Shown here: positions 7,776 through 17,800 of the stretch, one piece after another
Numbering within the stretch: position 1 is the first letter of the stretch
Layout of the letters: each line of letters begins with the position of its first letter
From: DATEBA01 sp035288045
Lineage (GTDB): Bacteria > Actinomycetota > UBA4738 > HRBIN12
DNA length: 61,307 nucleotides
Direction of reading: 5' to 3'
NCBI GenBank assembly: GCA_035288045.1
Contig: DATEBA010000075.1
Span: 1 to 61,307 of the forward strand
The notes under the pieces: generated by a model
The model's database searches: none
Told to the model about the DNA's origin: nothing
The model's input: only the letters and a program-made list of their open reading frames with translations
Translations under genes and position numbers: made by a program

Positions 7776-9004
7776 TGCCCTCCGGCCGCGGCCTCGTGAC
7801 GCTCGCGGCGGCGCTCGGCCTCTGGCTGGGGGCGCGGCTCGTCGGCTCGCCGACCCTGCACGTGGTCGCCGTCGGTGTTGCCGTCCTTCCCTTCGCCGCC
7901 GCCTGGTTCGGCCGCCGGGCAAATCGGCAGCTCGCGATCAGACGGAGGATCGACCGTCCCCGCGTCGCGGTGGGCCAGCGCGTGACGGTCGAGCTGGAGG
8001 TCGAGAACCGCTCGCCGGCCTCAACGTCGTTCTTGCTCCTCGAGGATCGCTTCCCGTCGACGCTCGGTCGGTCGGCGCGCCTCGTCCTCGCGGGCGTGCC
8101 AGCGCAACGGTCCCAGGTGGCGCGCTACACGGTCGTGCCACCAACGCGCGGGAGGTACACGCTTGGGCCGCTCGTCGTCGAGCCCGCAGACCCGTTCGCG
8201 CTCACGCGAAGGAGGATCGAGTTCCGGATCCGGGACGAGCTCATCGTTACCCCCCAGGTCGAGCGGCTGGCGGAAGACCCCGACGCTCGCAGCGGGACGC
8301 CGACGGGCGTGTCGCGCGCGCGGCGCCTCCTGCGGACCGGCGAGGAGTTCTTCACGATGCGCCAGTACCAGACGGGGGACGACCTGCGCCGGATCCACTG
8401 GCCGAGCGTCGCTCGCACCGGCGAACTCATGATCCGGCAGGACGAGTCGTCCCGGCGCGCGCGGGGTGTGCTGCTCCTGGACACGCGCGAGGGAGCCCTC
8501 GGCGCCTCCCGGTCCCCCGGTTTCGAGCGGGCGGTGTCGGTAGCGGCTTCGATCGGGGTCCTCATGCTTCGTTCGGGTTTCTCGTTACGGCTCGCGCTTG
8601 GGGAGACCCAGGTGCTTCTCGTCACCGAGGAGCAGCTCCTCGACACGCTCGCCGGCGTGGCGCATCACACCTCCCGGGCGATCTCCCCCGCGCTGACGCG
8701 GCTCCGCCGCGAGGCGTCGCCCGATGCGACGCTCGTCGTAGTGACCGGCCCGCCGGCCCCACCCGAGCTCACGTCCATCATCCGTGCCGGCGCGGCGTTC
8801 GGTCCTCGGCTCGCCGTGCTCGTCCAGCCGACCGACCCCGCCACCGCCCCTTCGGGTAGGGCGGAGTTCGTCCGAGACCGCGCGGAAAGCGGCAGACTAT
8901 CGCTCGCGCGGTCGGGATGGGACGTGCTCGTTCTCACTCCCTCGATGAGGCTCAGAGACGCATGGCAGACGATCAGGGCACCTCGACCGGCCGCAACAGG
9001 CTGA
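7775..9004 (+). CDS. DUF58 domain protein
   Basis: 409-residue protein with two N-terminal hydrophobic helices (about residues 5-45) and a C-terminal DUF58/vWA-like domain. The signature YQTGDDLRRIHWPSVARTGELMIRQ, preceded by GEEFFTMR, lies around residues 185-220. A beta-sandwich-like region (about 55-150) lies between. The ATG overlaps the moxR stop (TGATG), and its 3' end overlaps the transglutaminase gene by 43 nt. In this three-gene arrangement the DUF58 protein is the presumed partner of the MoxR ATPase. Function beyond that is unknown. Confidence 0.9.
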   Translation: MPSGRGLVTLAAALGLWLGARLVGSPTLHVVAVGVAVLPFAAAWFGRRANRQLAIRRRIDRPRVAVGQRVTVELEVENRSPASTSFLLLEDRFPSTLGRSARLVLAGVPAQRSQVARYTVVPPTRGRYTLGPLVVEPADPFALTRRRIEFRIRDELIVTPQVERLAEDPDARSGTPTGVSRARRLLRTGEEFFTMRQYQTGDDLRRIHWPSVARTGELMIRQDESSRRARGVLLLDTREGALGASRSPGFERAVSVAASIGVLMLRSGFSLRLALGETQVLLVTEEQLLDTLAGVAHHTSRAISPALTRLRREASPDATLVVVTGPPAPPELTSIIRAGAAFGPRLAVLVQPTDPATAPSGRAEFVRDRAESGRLSLARSGWDVLVLTPSMRLRDAWQTIRAPRPAATG

Positions 9005-11229
9005 TCGCGCTCGGAGCGCTCGCGATCCTCGTGATCGCCGCGTCGCTCGCGTTCGGTCGCGTGTTCGCCAGCGGCGTCGCCAGCTGGAAGCTCGTCGGCG
9101 CAGGGCTCCTCGCGCTCGCCGTTGCGGGAGCGCTCGCGAACAGGAACCTGTGGTTCGCGACCGTCGCGAGCGCCGCTCTTCTCATCGTGACGGTGGGAGT
9201 CCTCGTCTTCGATCGGACGACGCTGTACGGACTGCCGACGCTCGATACCCTCAAGGCGACGGCCGAGGCACTGGGGAGGGTCGGGACCGAGGCCCGGATC
9301 CAGGTAGCGCCGACACCGCCTCTGGCGCCACTGCTGTTGGCGGCGCTCACGGCGGTCTGGACGGCGACGTTCTCCGCGCACGCCCTGGCCGTTCGCGCGG
9401 GCAGCCCGCTCCTCGCCTGCCTGCCGGCGGCCGCGCTACTCGCCTTCTCCGACGCCGTGCTCGAGAGCCGGCCGCGGGCTGGCTTCTCCGTCCTGTTCCT
9501 CCTAGGCGTGCTGGCCGTGCTCTTCGCCGACGCCCTCCGACGGGTGAGCCGCTGGGGGCCGGTCTGGTCCCGCCCCGGCTCCCGACGCGGGTTCGCCACC
9601 AGGACGACCGGCGGCCGGCGCGTGGCCGCCGTGGCCGTGGTCGCCGCAGTGCTCTTCCCCGGCGCCCTTCCCGGCTACGGCTCGGCGGCGCTGATCGACT
9701 TCTCGACCGGCGGGGGCGACGATCCGATCGGGATCGAGCCCACCGTCTCGATCAAGGCCTACCTCACCGACAAGGACCCCGTCGAGCTGTTCCGCGTCCG
9801 GTCCGAACGGCCCGCCTACTGGCGGCTGTTCTCCCTGGACCGCTTCGACGGCGAGGCCTGGACGGCCGCGGACCTCCAGGCCAAGGATGGCGTACCCGTG
9901 GCCTTCGGAGTTCCCCTGAACCGGTCCCTGGGCGCCGGCCCCGTATTCGAGCAGACGTTCTCGATCACCCACGACCTGAACTTCGGTTGGGTGCCCGCCG
10001 CCTACCCGCTCCACTCGCTCGAGTCGCCCGACTCGTCTATCCGCTTCGACGAGGAGCTGGACACAGCCGTCTCGTCGCAGCCACTGGGCCGAGGGACGAC
10101 CTACTCGGCTATCTCGGGAGCCGTCGTCCCCACCACCGAGGAGCTCGAGGCCGTCCAGTTCCGGGAGAAACACCTGGGGCCCTCCGAGGGCCAGACGGGC
10201 TGGCTCCCCGCTAACCTGCCGCCGGAGATCGGCAGCATCGCGGAGGTCTGGACGGGGGGTGAGACCTCCGACTATGGGAAGATGCTCGCCATCCAGGAGC
10301 ACCTCCTCAAGGACTTCGAGTACAGCCTGGACGTGAAGCCGAGCGACTCGGCGAACGCCCTTCTGGAGTTCCTGACCGTGAAGAAGCGAGGCTTCTGCCA
10401 GCAGTTCGCCGGCGCGATGGCGGTTCTGCTGCGAGCGCTCGGGTACCCCGCTCGCGTCGCGGTCGGATTCACCCAGGGAGTGATCGACCCGGCGAGCGGA
10501 GAGTACGTCGTCGAGACCCGGAACTTGCACAGCTGGGTGGAGGTCGACTTCCCGGGTTACGGCTGGATCGCGTTCGAGCCGACGCCGGGACGGACAAACC
10601 CCACCGCACAGACGTACCTCGATCCGCAGGCCGCTCCCTGCATCGCGAACCCGCGCGAGTTCTGCACCGGCCAGGAGCAGGGAGCCGGCGCCAAGGACCG
10701 GGGAACGAAGGGGCTTCCACCAAGGATCCGAAACGTCGAGCGCCGCCTCATCAGGAACAGCTCAACGCCGCTGCACCTCCCCGGCCTCCAGCCCAAGGTG
10801 GAGAGCCCGGCAGGGCCACTTAGGACTTTGCTGCCTATCGCCGGGCTGCTTGCCGCCCTTGCGCTGGTGCTTATCCCCCCCTCCAAGGCCGCCCGCCGAC
10901 GGCTTCGGACCGCGAGAGCCAGGGATCCGCGCGCCCGCGTCGCCGCGACCTTCGCTGTCTTCGAGGATCGGGCGAGCGACCTCGGTCTACCTCGCCGGTC
11001 GGGGGAGACTCCCGAGGAGTACGCGCGGCGCCTCGTCGACGCGGGATGCCAGCCGGCGCAGGTCGTTGGCCGCGCGGTCACCGGGGCCGTCTACGGCCCC
11101 CGCACGCCCTCCGAGATCACGGTGGAACGAACGGACGAGGCGGCGCGCGAGGCCATCCGGGTTCTCAGGCGGGGGACGCCGCTGTCCCGGCGGGCGGCCG
11201 GCGCCTACAGGCTCCGGCGGACCGCCTAG
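8962..11229 (+). CDS. Membrane-anchored transglutaminase-like protein (DUF3488 / TgpA family)
   Basis: 755 residues. Five to six transmembrane helices in the first 230 residues form the DUF3488-like membrane part. The extracytoplasmic transglutaminase core contains the catalytic Cys in KKRGFCQQFAGAM, the His in ETRNLHSWVEVDFPGYGW and the acidic residue in AFEPTPGR. A final transmembrane helix (LLPIAGLLAALALVLIPP, about 625) and a C-terminal cytoplasmic tail with the DUF4129-like segment ETPEEYARRLVDAG follow. The architecture equals the TgpA family. The ATG at 8962 is inside the DUF58 gene. The stop TAG shares CTAG with the convergent MerR gene. Confidence 0.9.
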   Translation: MADDQGTSTGRNRLIALGALAILVIAASLAFGRVFASGVASWKLVGAGLLALAVAGALANRNLWFATVASAALLIVTVGVLVFDRTTLYGLPTLDTLKATAEALGRVGTEARIQVAPTPPLAPLLLAALTAVWTATFSAHALAVRAGSPLLACLPAAALLAFSDAVLESRPRAGFSVLFLLGVLAVLFADALRRVSRWGPVWSRPGSRRGFATRTTGGRRVAAVAVVAAVLFPGALPGYGSAALIDFSTGGGDDPIGIEPTVSIKAYLTDKDPVELFRVRSERPAYWRLFSLDRFDGEAWTAADLQAKDGVPVAFGVPLNRSLGAGPVFEQTFSITHDLNFGWVPAAYPLHSLESPDSSIRFDEELDTAVSSQPLGRGTTYSAISGAVVPTTEELEAVQFREKHLGPSEGQTGWLPANLPPEIGSIAEVWTGGETSDYGKMLAIQEHLLKDFEYSLDVKPSDSANALLEFLTVKKRGFCQQFAGAMAVLLRALGYPARVAVGFTQGVIDPASGEYVVETRNLHSWVEVDFPGYGWIAFEPTPGRTNPTAQTYLDPQAAPCIANPREFCTGQEQGAGAKDRGTKGLPPRIRNVERRLIRNSSTPLHLPGLQPKVESPAGPLRTLLPIAGLLAALALVLIPPSKAARRRLRTARARDPRARVAATFAVFEDRASDLGLPRRSGETPEEYARRLVDAGCQPAQVVGRAVTGAVYGPRTPSEITVERTDEAAREAIRVLRRGTPLSRRAAGAYRLRRTA

Positions 11230-11747
11230 CCGGAGCGGCCGGTACTGCTCCTCTGCGATGGGTGCCTGACCTGGGTGGTGGCCTGGGCCGCAGCCTCCCG
11301 GAGCACCCGGACGAAGCGCTCGCGGTCCTCACGGAACTGAGCGACGTCTGCCTTCACACCCGTCGCGATGTCGTCTATCGCCACGAAGAAGGCGAGCTGT
11401 CCCTCACGCAGGGCGTCCAGGATCTCACCGTTGCGCCTGGCGACCTTGAAGATCGAGACTCCGTCGGTGATGAGCTTCACCTCGGACAGCTGCTTGTCCA
11501 GGCCGGCTTTCCGGTTCAGGTAGTCCCAGGCTCGGCGAACACGCTGGAGCGACATCCCGCCGTCGAGCAGCGAGCGGACCACCCGCAGAGCGACGAGGTC
11601 GCGGAACGAGTAAAGACGCGGGACTCCCGGGCGGCCGCCGGTGCCCTGCACCGAGGGTTTCACGAGCCCCACGTGGTCCCAGTAACGGAGCTGCCGCGGC
11701 GTGCAGCCGGTGAACTTCGATGCCTGGTGAGCGGTGAACCCCTCCAT
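11226..11747 (-). CDS. MerR-family transcriptional regulator
   Basis: 173-residue DNA-binding protein. The MerR winged-helix is clear: FTAHQASKFTGCTPRQLRYWDHVGLVKPS, then PRLYSFRDLVALRVVRSLLDGGMSLQRVRRAWDYL. A helical region follows (about 85-150) without Cys or His residues that would suggest metal or redox sensing. There is no effector-binding GyrI-like domain. Single MerR domain proteins of this size with RQLRYWDHVGLV are common in Actinobacteria. The target is unknown; direct repeats 90-120 bp upstream are candidate operators. The stop codon overlaps the transglutaminase stop within the palindrome CTAG. Confidence 0.85.
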   Translation of the reverse strand: MEGFTAHQASKFTGCTPRQLRYWDHVGLVKPSVQGTGGRPGVPRLYSFRDLVALRVVRSLLDGGMSLQRVRRAWDYLNRKAGLDKQLSEVKLITDGVSIFKVARRNGEILDALREGQLAFFVAIDDIATGVKADVAQFREDRERFVRVLREAAAQATTQVRHPSQRSSTGRSG

Positions 11748-11834
11748 CGGACGCGCGTCCCTTCACAACTCGGTCGATCAACACTTCCGGGCGGGCCGTC
11801 GTCGGTCTCGGGGGAAGACGCAACGTGTGTTGAC

Positions 11835-11864
11835 GGTCACGCACCACCGGGGAAGGTGACGCAC
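11835..11864. repeat. Spaced direct repeat upstream of merR (GGTSACGCAC x2)
   Basis: GGTCACGCAC (11835-11844) and GGTGACGCAC (11855-11864) are direct repeats with a period of exactly 20 bp, two helical turns. They lie about 90 bp upstream of the MerR start in a 220-bp non-coding stretch (11748-11967) where nothing else was recognised. Operator function is inference. Confidence 0.4.
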
Positions 11865-11967
11865 TTTGTACTCCCGGCGCCGAACGGTGGCAAGCGCACA
11901 GGTCAGGGCGGTGAACAATTGCGATGTTCGAGTTCGACGTGAGACGACGCGCGATCCTCGCGCGCAG

Positions 11968-12339
11968 CTACTTCGAGGGCGAACCGGACTGCCCGCGGAA
12001 CCGGCCAGAGACGCGCGCGAGGATCGCCGCGAGCGAGAGCTTCCCGCCCTGCTGGAGCGCGCGGACCTGGTCCCGCCCCATCTGCCTCAGGTACCGGTAG
12101 ATCATGAGCGTCGAGAGCAGCATCACCGCGAAGCCCGTCGCGGCGACCCAGAGGGCGAACGAGAAGGACAGGAGCATGAGGAACCCGCCGACGAACGCGA
12201 GCGTCGCCCACCGGATCCGCCGCGCGAGGTGGCTGTAGAGCGAGGTGGTCGAGACCTGCTCCGCCAGGCGGGGGTCCTCCTCGGCGAGTCGCTGTTCGAT
12301 CTCGTCGAGGATGCGTTGTTCGTCCGGGGAGAGCGGCAT
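11968..12339 (-). CDS. DUF3040 membrane protein
   Basis: 123-residue protein starting MPLSPDEQRILDEIEQRLAEEDPRLA, the hallmark of DUF3040, a small family almost restricted to Actinobacteria. Two transmembrane helices follow (about residues 47-65 and 70-88), and then a basic C-terminal tail. The ATG at 12339 is chosen from the family N-terminus; a weak GGGA precedes it. It lies 70 bp downstream of dinB on the same strand and could be cotranscribed. Function is unknown. Its main value here is as a taxonomic marker. Confidence 0.88.
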   Translation of the reverse strand: MPLSPDEQRILDEIEQRLAEEDPRLAEQVSTTSLYSHLARRIRWATLAFVGGFLMLLSFSFALWVAATGFAVMLLSTLMIYRYLRQMGRDQVRALQQGGKLSLAAILARVSGRFRGQSGSPSK

Positions 12340-12409
12340 GTTCCCTACCTTCAGGTGGCCGACCTCATTATAGGAACGACCGCCCGTTCGGGAAGAGGGC
12401 TCCGGGCGG

Positions 12410-13588
12410 TCACGGGCGCCGGTCACGGTCCAGGAGCGCGGCCGGCCTGGCCGCGCCGCGCCCGAACCTCCGCTCGATCCCGTCCAGAGCGCGCTCCACG
12501 TCCCCCCAGCGCTCGCCCTGCAGCATCGCAAGCTGGTCTGCACCGCCCTGGACCAGGCCCGTCGCCTGTACGCCGAGCAGCCGGATCCTCCGTTTGGCCC
12601 CCGGGAGCCCCCGGTACAGGTCGGCCGCGACGTGATACAGATCTGAGGCTAGGTCGGTTGCGTCGCGGAGCGTCCTAGACCTCGTGAGCGTGGTGAAGTT
12701 CGCCAGGCGGACCTTGAGCGTTACGGTCCTCGCGCGATAGCCGTCCTCGCGCAGCCGCGCGCCGACCTTGCCCGACAGCGCGAGCAGCTCGCGCAGGATC
12801 GCGTCCTCGTCGTCGAGATCCTTGCCGAAGGTCTCCTCGTGCGAGACCGACTTCGGCGGCTCGTAGGGAACGACGGCGCGGCCGTCCTCGCCGCGCGCGA
12901 GAGCGAGCAGGTGGCGGGCCTGCAGCTCGCCCAGCAACCGCTCGAGAACCGCCTCCGGGGTCCCGGCGAGCTCTCCGACCGTCTTGGCACCCAGCCGGGA
13001 GAGCAGCTCGCCGGTCTTCTCGCCGACGCCCCAGATCGCGCGCACGGGGAGAGGCTCGAGGAACCCGATCACGCCGCCGGCGGGAACCACGACGAGCCCG
13101 TCGGGCTTCGCCTGCTCGGAAGCGAGCTTGGCCAGGAACTTGTTCGGCGCGACGCCGACCGAGCAGTTGACGCCGACCTCGCGAGCGACATCCTCCCGAA
13201 CGCGTGCGCCGATCTCGGCGGGTGGTCCGAACAGACGAGTCGCTCCCCCGACGTCGAGGAACGCCTCGTCGAGCGAGATCGGCTCGACGAGAGGCGAGAA
13301 CGAGAGGAGAACCTCCCGGAACCGGTTCGAGTGCGCCTTGTAGGCCTCGAGATCGGGCGGCACGAAGACCGCCACCGGGCAGAGGCGCCGGGCCCGGACC
13401 GCCGGCATCGCCGAGCGGATCCCGTAACGGCGCGCCTCGTAGGAGGCCGACATCACGACGCCGCGCGAGCCGGCGCCGCCGACCACGACGGGTTTCCCCA
13501 CGAGACCGGGATCCTTAAGGACCTCGACCGAGGCATAGAACGCGTCGAGGTCGACGTGGAGTATCGGCTCAGGCGGCCGGCTCTTCAC
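12410..13588 (-). CDS. dinB: Y-family DNA polymerase IV (DinB)
   Basis: 392-residue translesion polymerase. The catalytic motifs are intact: HVDLDAFYASVE (first metal-binding Asp), SYEARRYGIRSAMPA (steric-gate region) and ISLDEAFLDVGG (second Asp-Glu pair), so this is an active DinB and not the catalytically dead ImuB usually paired with DnaE2. Helix-hairpin-helix segments (AIWGVGEKTGELLSRLG) and the little-finger domain follow. QLAML near the C-terminus could be a clamp-binding motif. The GTG at 13588 overlaps the MFS gene by 20 nt. It belongs to the LexA-box operon starting at 18413. Confidence 0.93.
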   Translation of the reverse strand: MKSRPPEPILHVDLDAFYASVEVLKDPGLVGKPVVVGGAGSRGVVMSASYEARRYGIRSAMPAVRARRLCPVAVFVPPDLEAYKAHSNRFREVLLSFSPLVEPISLDEAFLDVGGATRLFGPPAEIGARVREDVAREVGVNCSVGVAPNKFLAKLASEQAKPDGLVVVPAGGVIGFLEPLPVRAIWGVGEKTGELLSRLGAKTVGELAGTPEAVLERLLGELQARHLLALARGEDGRAVVPYEPPKSVSHEETFGKDLDDEDAILRELLALSGKVGARLREDGYRARTVTLKVRLANFTTLTRSRTLRDATDLASDLYHVAADLYRGLPGAKRRIRLLGVQATGLVQGGADQLAMLQGERWGDVERALDGIERRFGRGAARPAALLDRDRRP

Positions 13589-14831
13589 CCTCGTCCACCA
13601 CCAGACGGGCCGCCTCGCGGGTCCGATGGAACGAGCGGAGACCGAAGAGCGCGAGCGCGGCAAGCACGACTCCCGACCCGGCGAGCGTCGGCCGAACCAC
13701 GATGAGCCCGGCGAACGCGAGGATGACCAGCGAGGAAACCAAGCCCATGAACTCCTGGAGGGCGACGAACACGCTGGTCACGCGCCCGCGCTGTTCCTCG
13801 ACGACCACTCGCTGGATGAGCGCGAGCAGCGGCGGGAAGAACATCGCGAAGCCCGCGCCCTGGACGGCGGCGGCCGCCAGGGCCACCCCGTAGTCCCCCG
13901 CCGCCGCGTACACCAGGATGCCGAACCCGATGGCCGTGACCCCCGCGAGGACTAGCGCCGGCTCGTGACCGGCACCCCGGCCGGTCTTCGCCAGCGTGAG
14001 GGCGCCGACGAGCGCGCCGCCGCCGTGGGCCGCCCACAGGTAGTAGAGGGCCTCCGTAGAGCGATGCAGAGTCTCGTCCACGAAGATCGGCTCGAGCACG
14101 AAGAACGTGTTTATGAGCGCCCACCCGAGCGCGGTAACGAGCAGCAACAACCGCAGCCACGGATGGTGCCAGGCGGTTCTGGCTCCAACGCGGAGATCGG
14201 CCACCGACATCGCAGGGCGCTCGCCCCGCTGCCGGATGTCGGGGACCGCCAGCATGCAAGCGAGCGGCATGATGCACACGGCAGCGGCCGTCGCGTACAC
14301 CGTCGAGGTCCCGAAGGCCTCCACCAGGATCCCGCCGCCAAGGTCGCCGACGACGAGGGAGAGCTGGAACGAAACGGCCATCGCGGCGTTCGCGCGGACG
14401 AGGTCCGCCTCGTCCACGAGCAGGCCCGTGAGCGCCGACCGGGAGGGCTCGATCGTCGCGTAGGCGGCCCCTACCATGAAGGAGGAGACGTAGAGCCAGG
14501 CGAGCGACGAGGCCATCCAGGCGAAGGGGATGGCGCCCAGCAGGAGCAGGTAGCCGATGAAGCTCAGCCACTTCGGGCTCCACCGGTCGACGACGAGACC
14601 CTGGAGGACGCTCCCCAGGATGAAGGGAACCGACAGGAAGACCCCGAGGACCGCCATCTGAGCCGCGCCGGCGCCGAACTCGATCCTCGCCTCGGCGAAC
14701 ACCCCGGCGAAGTAGGCCCAGAACGCAAGGCCCGAGGATCCGTGGGCGAGGACCAGGTAGAGGAACTGCCTGTTCGCCAGCGGGGAAGAGGTTGGTCTCG
14801 GTCGCTCGTCGCTCTCGATGTCTTCCGCCAC
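13569..14831 (-). CDS. MFS transporter (EntS/MFS_3-like)
   Basis: 420-residue major facilitator with about 12 predicted helices and a hydrophilic N-terminal 20 residues. The loop between helices 2 and 3 carries VVDRWSPKWL, matching the MFS signature G-x3-DR-x-S-x-K; the second-half repeat is weaker. It resembles exporters of the enterobactin/macrolide (MFS_3) group. GTG start, 15 nt after the dnaE2 stop, and a 20-nt overlap into dinB, so it is wedged inside the mutagenesis operon. Substrate unknown; an SOS-inducible drug or toxin efflux role is inference. Confidence 0.85.
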   Translation of the reverse strand: MAEDIESDERPRPTSSPLANRQFLYLVLAHGSSGLAFWAYFAGVFAEARIEFGAGAAQMAVLGVFLSVPFILGSVLQGLVVDRWSPKWLSFIGYLLLLGAIPFAWMASSLAWLYVSSFMVGAAYATIEPSRSALTGLLVDEADLVRANAAMAVSFQLSLVVGDLGGGILVEAFGTSTVYATAAAVCIMPLACMLAVPDIRQRGERPAMSVADLRVGARTAWHHPWLRLLLLVTALGWALINTFFVLEPIFVDETLHRSTEALYYLWAAHGGGALVGALTLAKTGRGAGHEPALVLAGVTAIGFGILVYAAAGDYGVALAAAAVQGAGFAMFFPPLLALIQRVVVEEQRGRVTSVFVALQEFMGLVSSLVILAFAGLIVVRPTLAGSGVVLAALALFGLRSFHRTREAARLVVDEGEEPAA

Positions 14832-14846
14832 GTCGCTTCCCCAGGC

Positions 14847-17800
14847 TCACCAACCGGCCGATCCCCCGCTCGCGTGCCAGAGCTTCCTCGGCGGAAGGCT
14901 CCCGGTGCCGTGGCCGGCCAGCGCCCGTTCCAGCTCGCCGTCCCGTCGGGCTCGGTGCAGCGCGACGAGGTCCCAGACGTCTTCGGCGATGATACTCACG
15001 CCGCGCACACCCGTTCGCCTGAGCCTCCCCCACACCGCGAGGGCGTAGGAGTGGAACACCGTGCGCGCGACCTTCGGCTGCACGCGTTCGAACACGGTTA
15101 CCTCGGTGACGCCGGTGCCGTCGTCGAGCGATAGGAAGATGATCCGCTGGCCGCTCCGGACGGCAGGGGTTTGGGAGGCGACCTTCACGCCGGTCACCAT
15201 CACCCACTCGTCGCCGCGGTGACGCCAGAGGTCCTTCGCGCGAACCACGCCGAGCTCGTCGAGGAGCGGCTCGTAGAAGGACATGAGGTGCCGGGAGGCG
15301 TCGAGGCCGAGCACCTCGAGCTCCGCCCGTACCTTCTCGGCCTCGGTGTACTCGGGTAGCGACCATCCCACGCGGGATGGGGCGGGGCCGCCTGTCACGA
15401 CCGACGTGGAGCCGTCCAGGGCCAGCTCGAGCTGCTCGCCTGCCCGTTCGGCCTTAGCGGTCATCGCCACGAAGAGCCGGTCGCGCCGGGAGCCGGCCGG
15501 CAGCACGTCGAAGCCCCCGGCGTGGGCGATCGCCTCGGCTACCGGGCGCGCGACGTTCGTCCGACGCAGGAAGTCCCCAACGTCGCGGAACGGCCGGTCC
15601 GCGCGCGCCTCGAGGATCGAGCGGATCTCGGCGCCGCTGATGCCCTCCACCTCCTGGAGCGCGAGCCGGATACCGTAGGTCACGTTGGCGGGGTCCTGAC
15701 CCGCGGGGCCGGCGGCCCCGAGCGTCTCCACCGTGTACTCCTTCTCGCTGCGGTTGACGTCGAGCGGCAGGATCTCGATGCCGCGCCGGCGTGCGTCGTC
15801 CAGGACCAGCCGCCGCGGGTACATCCCCGGGTCGTGCGTCAGAACTCCGGCGAGGAAGTGCGCCGGGTAGTGCGCCTTCAGCCACGCCGACTGATACGTC
15901 GGAACGGCGAAGGCGGCGGCGTGCGCCTTGCAGAACCCGAAGCTCGCGAACTGCGCGACGGCGTCCCACACCTTCCCCGCGACCTCCGGGTCGACGCCGC
16001 GCTCGGCTCCCCGCGCGAGGAAGCCCCGCCGCATCGCGGGCAACCGACGCTGGTCGTCCAGGTTCCGGCGGATCTGGTCGGCCTGCGAGAGGTCGTAGCC
16101 GCCGATCGCCGCGAGCGTCCGCATCACCTGCTCGTGGTAGACGATCACGCCGAACGTCTCGCGGAGCGCCGACCTGAGCGACGCGTGCGCGTACGTGGGT
16201 CGCTCCATCCCCGCCCTGCGCCTCAGATACGGCGTGATCATGTCCGACTTCACGGGGCCGGGCCGGAAGAGCGAGATGTCGACGATCAGGTCCTCCCATC
16301 GCTCCGGCTGGAGCTTCTGGAGGAGCTCGCGCTGGCCGGGCGACTCGATCTGGAAGCACCCGAGGGTGTCCGAGGAGCGGATCAGCTCGAACGTCGGCGG
16401 GTCGTCGAGCGGGATCTCACCGAGGTCGACCTTAACCGCTTCCGTCCGCGCGATCTCGTCGAGCGCGTGGCGCATCGACGAGAGCATCCGAACGCCGAGC
16501 ACGTCGAGCTTCAGGTACCCGAGCAGCTCGACGTCGTCCTTGTCGGCCTGGATCATCCGGTAGCCCTGGAACGAGCGCTCGAGCGGCACGCGAGTCACGA
16601 GGTCGTCGCGCGAGAGCACGATGCCCGAGGGATGGAGCGCGATGTGGCGCGGGAACCCGTCGAGGCGCTCCACGACGCGGAACATGATCTCGAGCTGGCC
16701 GACGTTCAGGTTCGAGCCGGCCAGCTCCGGTAGGCGCTCTATCGCCTCGCGCACACGGTGGGCGCCTATGTGCGGGAACGACTTCGCTATGACCCCGAGC
16801 TCGACCTCGGGGATGCCGAGGGTCTTGCCGACCTCGCGGATCGCCGCACGGGCGCGGTAGGTGTCGACCATCGCGACGCAGGCGGCTCGGTCGTCACCGT
16901 AGCGCGAGAGGACCATGTCGTAGACGTCCTCGCGCCTGGCCGACTCCACGTCGACGTCGATGTCGGGGAGCTCGTCGCGGAGCGGGTTCAGGAACCGCTC
17001 GAAGGCGAGGTCGTGGCGGACCGGGTCGACGTCGGAGATGCCGGTCAGGTGGCAGACCAGCGAACCGGCGGCGCTCCCCCGACACGCGCACCGGATCCCC
17101 ATCGCCTTCACGTCGGCGACGATGTCGGCGACCGTCAGGAAGTAGGCCGAATACCCGAGCTTATGGATCATCGCGAGCTCTAGATCGAGGCGCTCGCGGA
17201 CCTTCCTGGTCGCCTTCATCCCGCGCTCCGCGAGCCCGCGCCAGCAGCGCTCGGCGAGCACCGACGACGCCGAGCGCCCTCCTCGCGTCGGGAACTCGGG
17301 GAAGTGCGGCTGCTTCAACCCGACGTCGAACGAGCACGACTCGGCGATCCGAAGCGTCGCGTCGCAGAGGTCCGGCCGCTCGCGGAACAGCGATCGCATC
17401 TCGCGCGCGGCCTTCAGGTACCCCTCGGCGTTCCGCCGCGTGACGTGATGCGATGCGAGCGGGACGATCTCGCGCATGCACTCCAGGGCGTCGGCGAGGA
17501 ACGCATCCTCGGGCACGAGGTAGCGCACGGGGTTCGTAGCCACCGCGCGCGCGTCGATCGCCTCCGCGAGCCGCAGGAGCGCGCGTACCTCGGCGCCCGA
17601 GCTCTGCTCGAGCCGGTACTGGACGCAGATATGGAGGCGGTCGCCGAACGCCTCCCGGAAAGGCACGGCGGCGGTGCGGGCGGCGTCGAGACTGCCAGCG
17701 ACCGCCAGCGACCCCGGCAGCGACGACGCCCCGAGGAGGAAGACGAGCCCCACGGGATGCGCGCACACCTGCTCGGGCGCGAGCGAGGGGTCGCCGCGCT

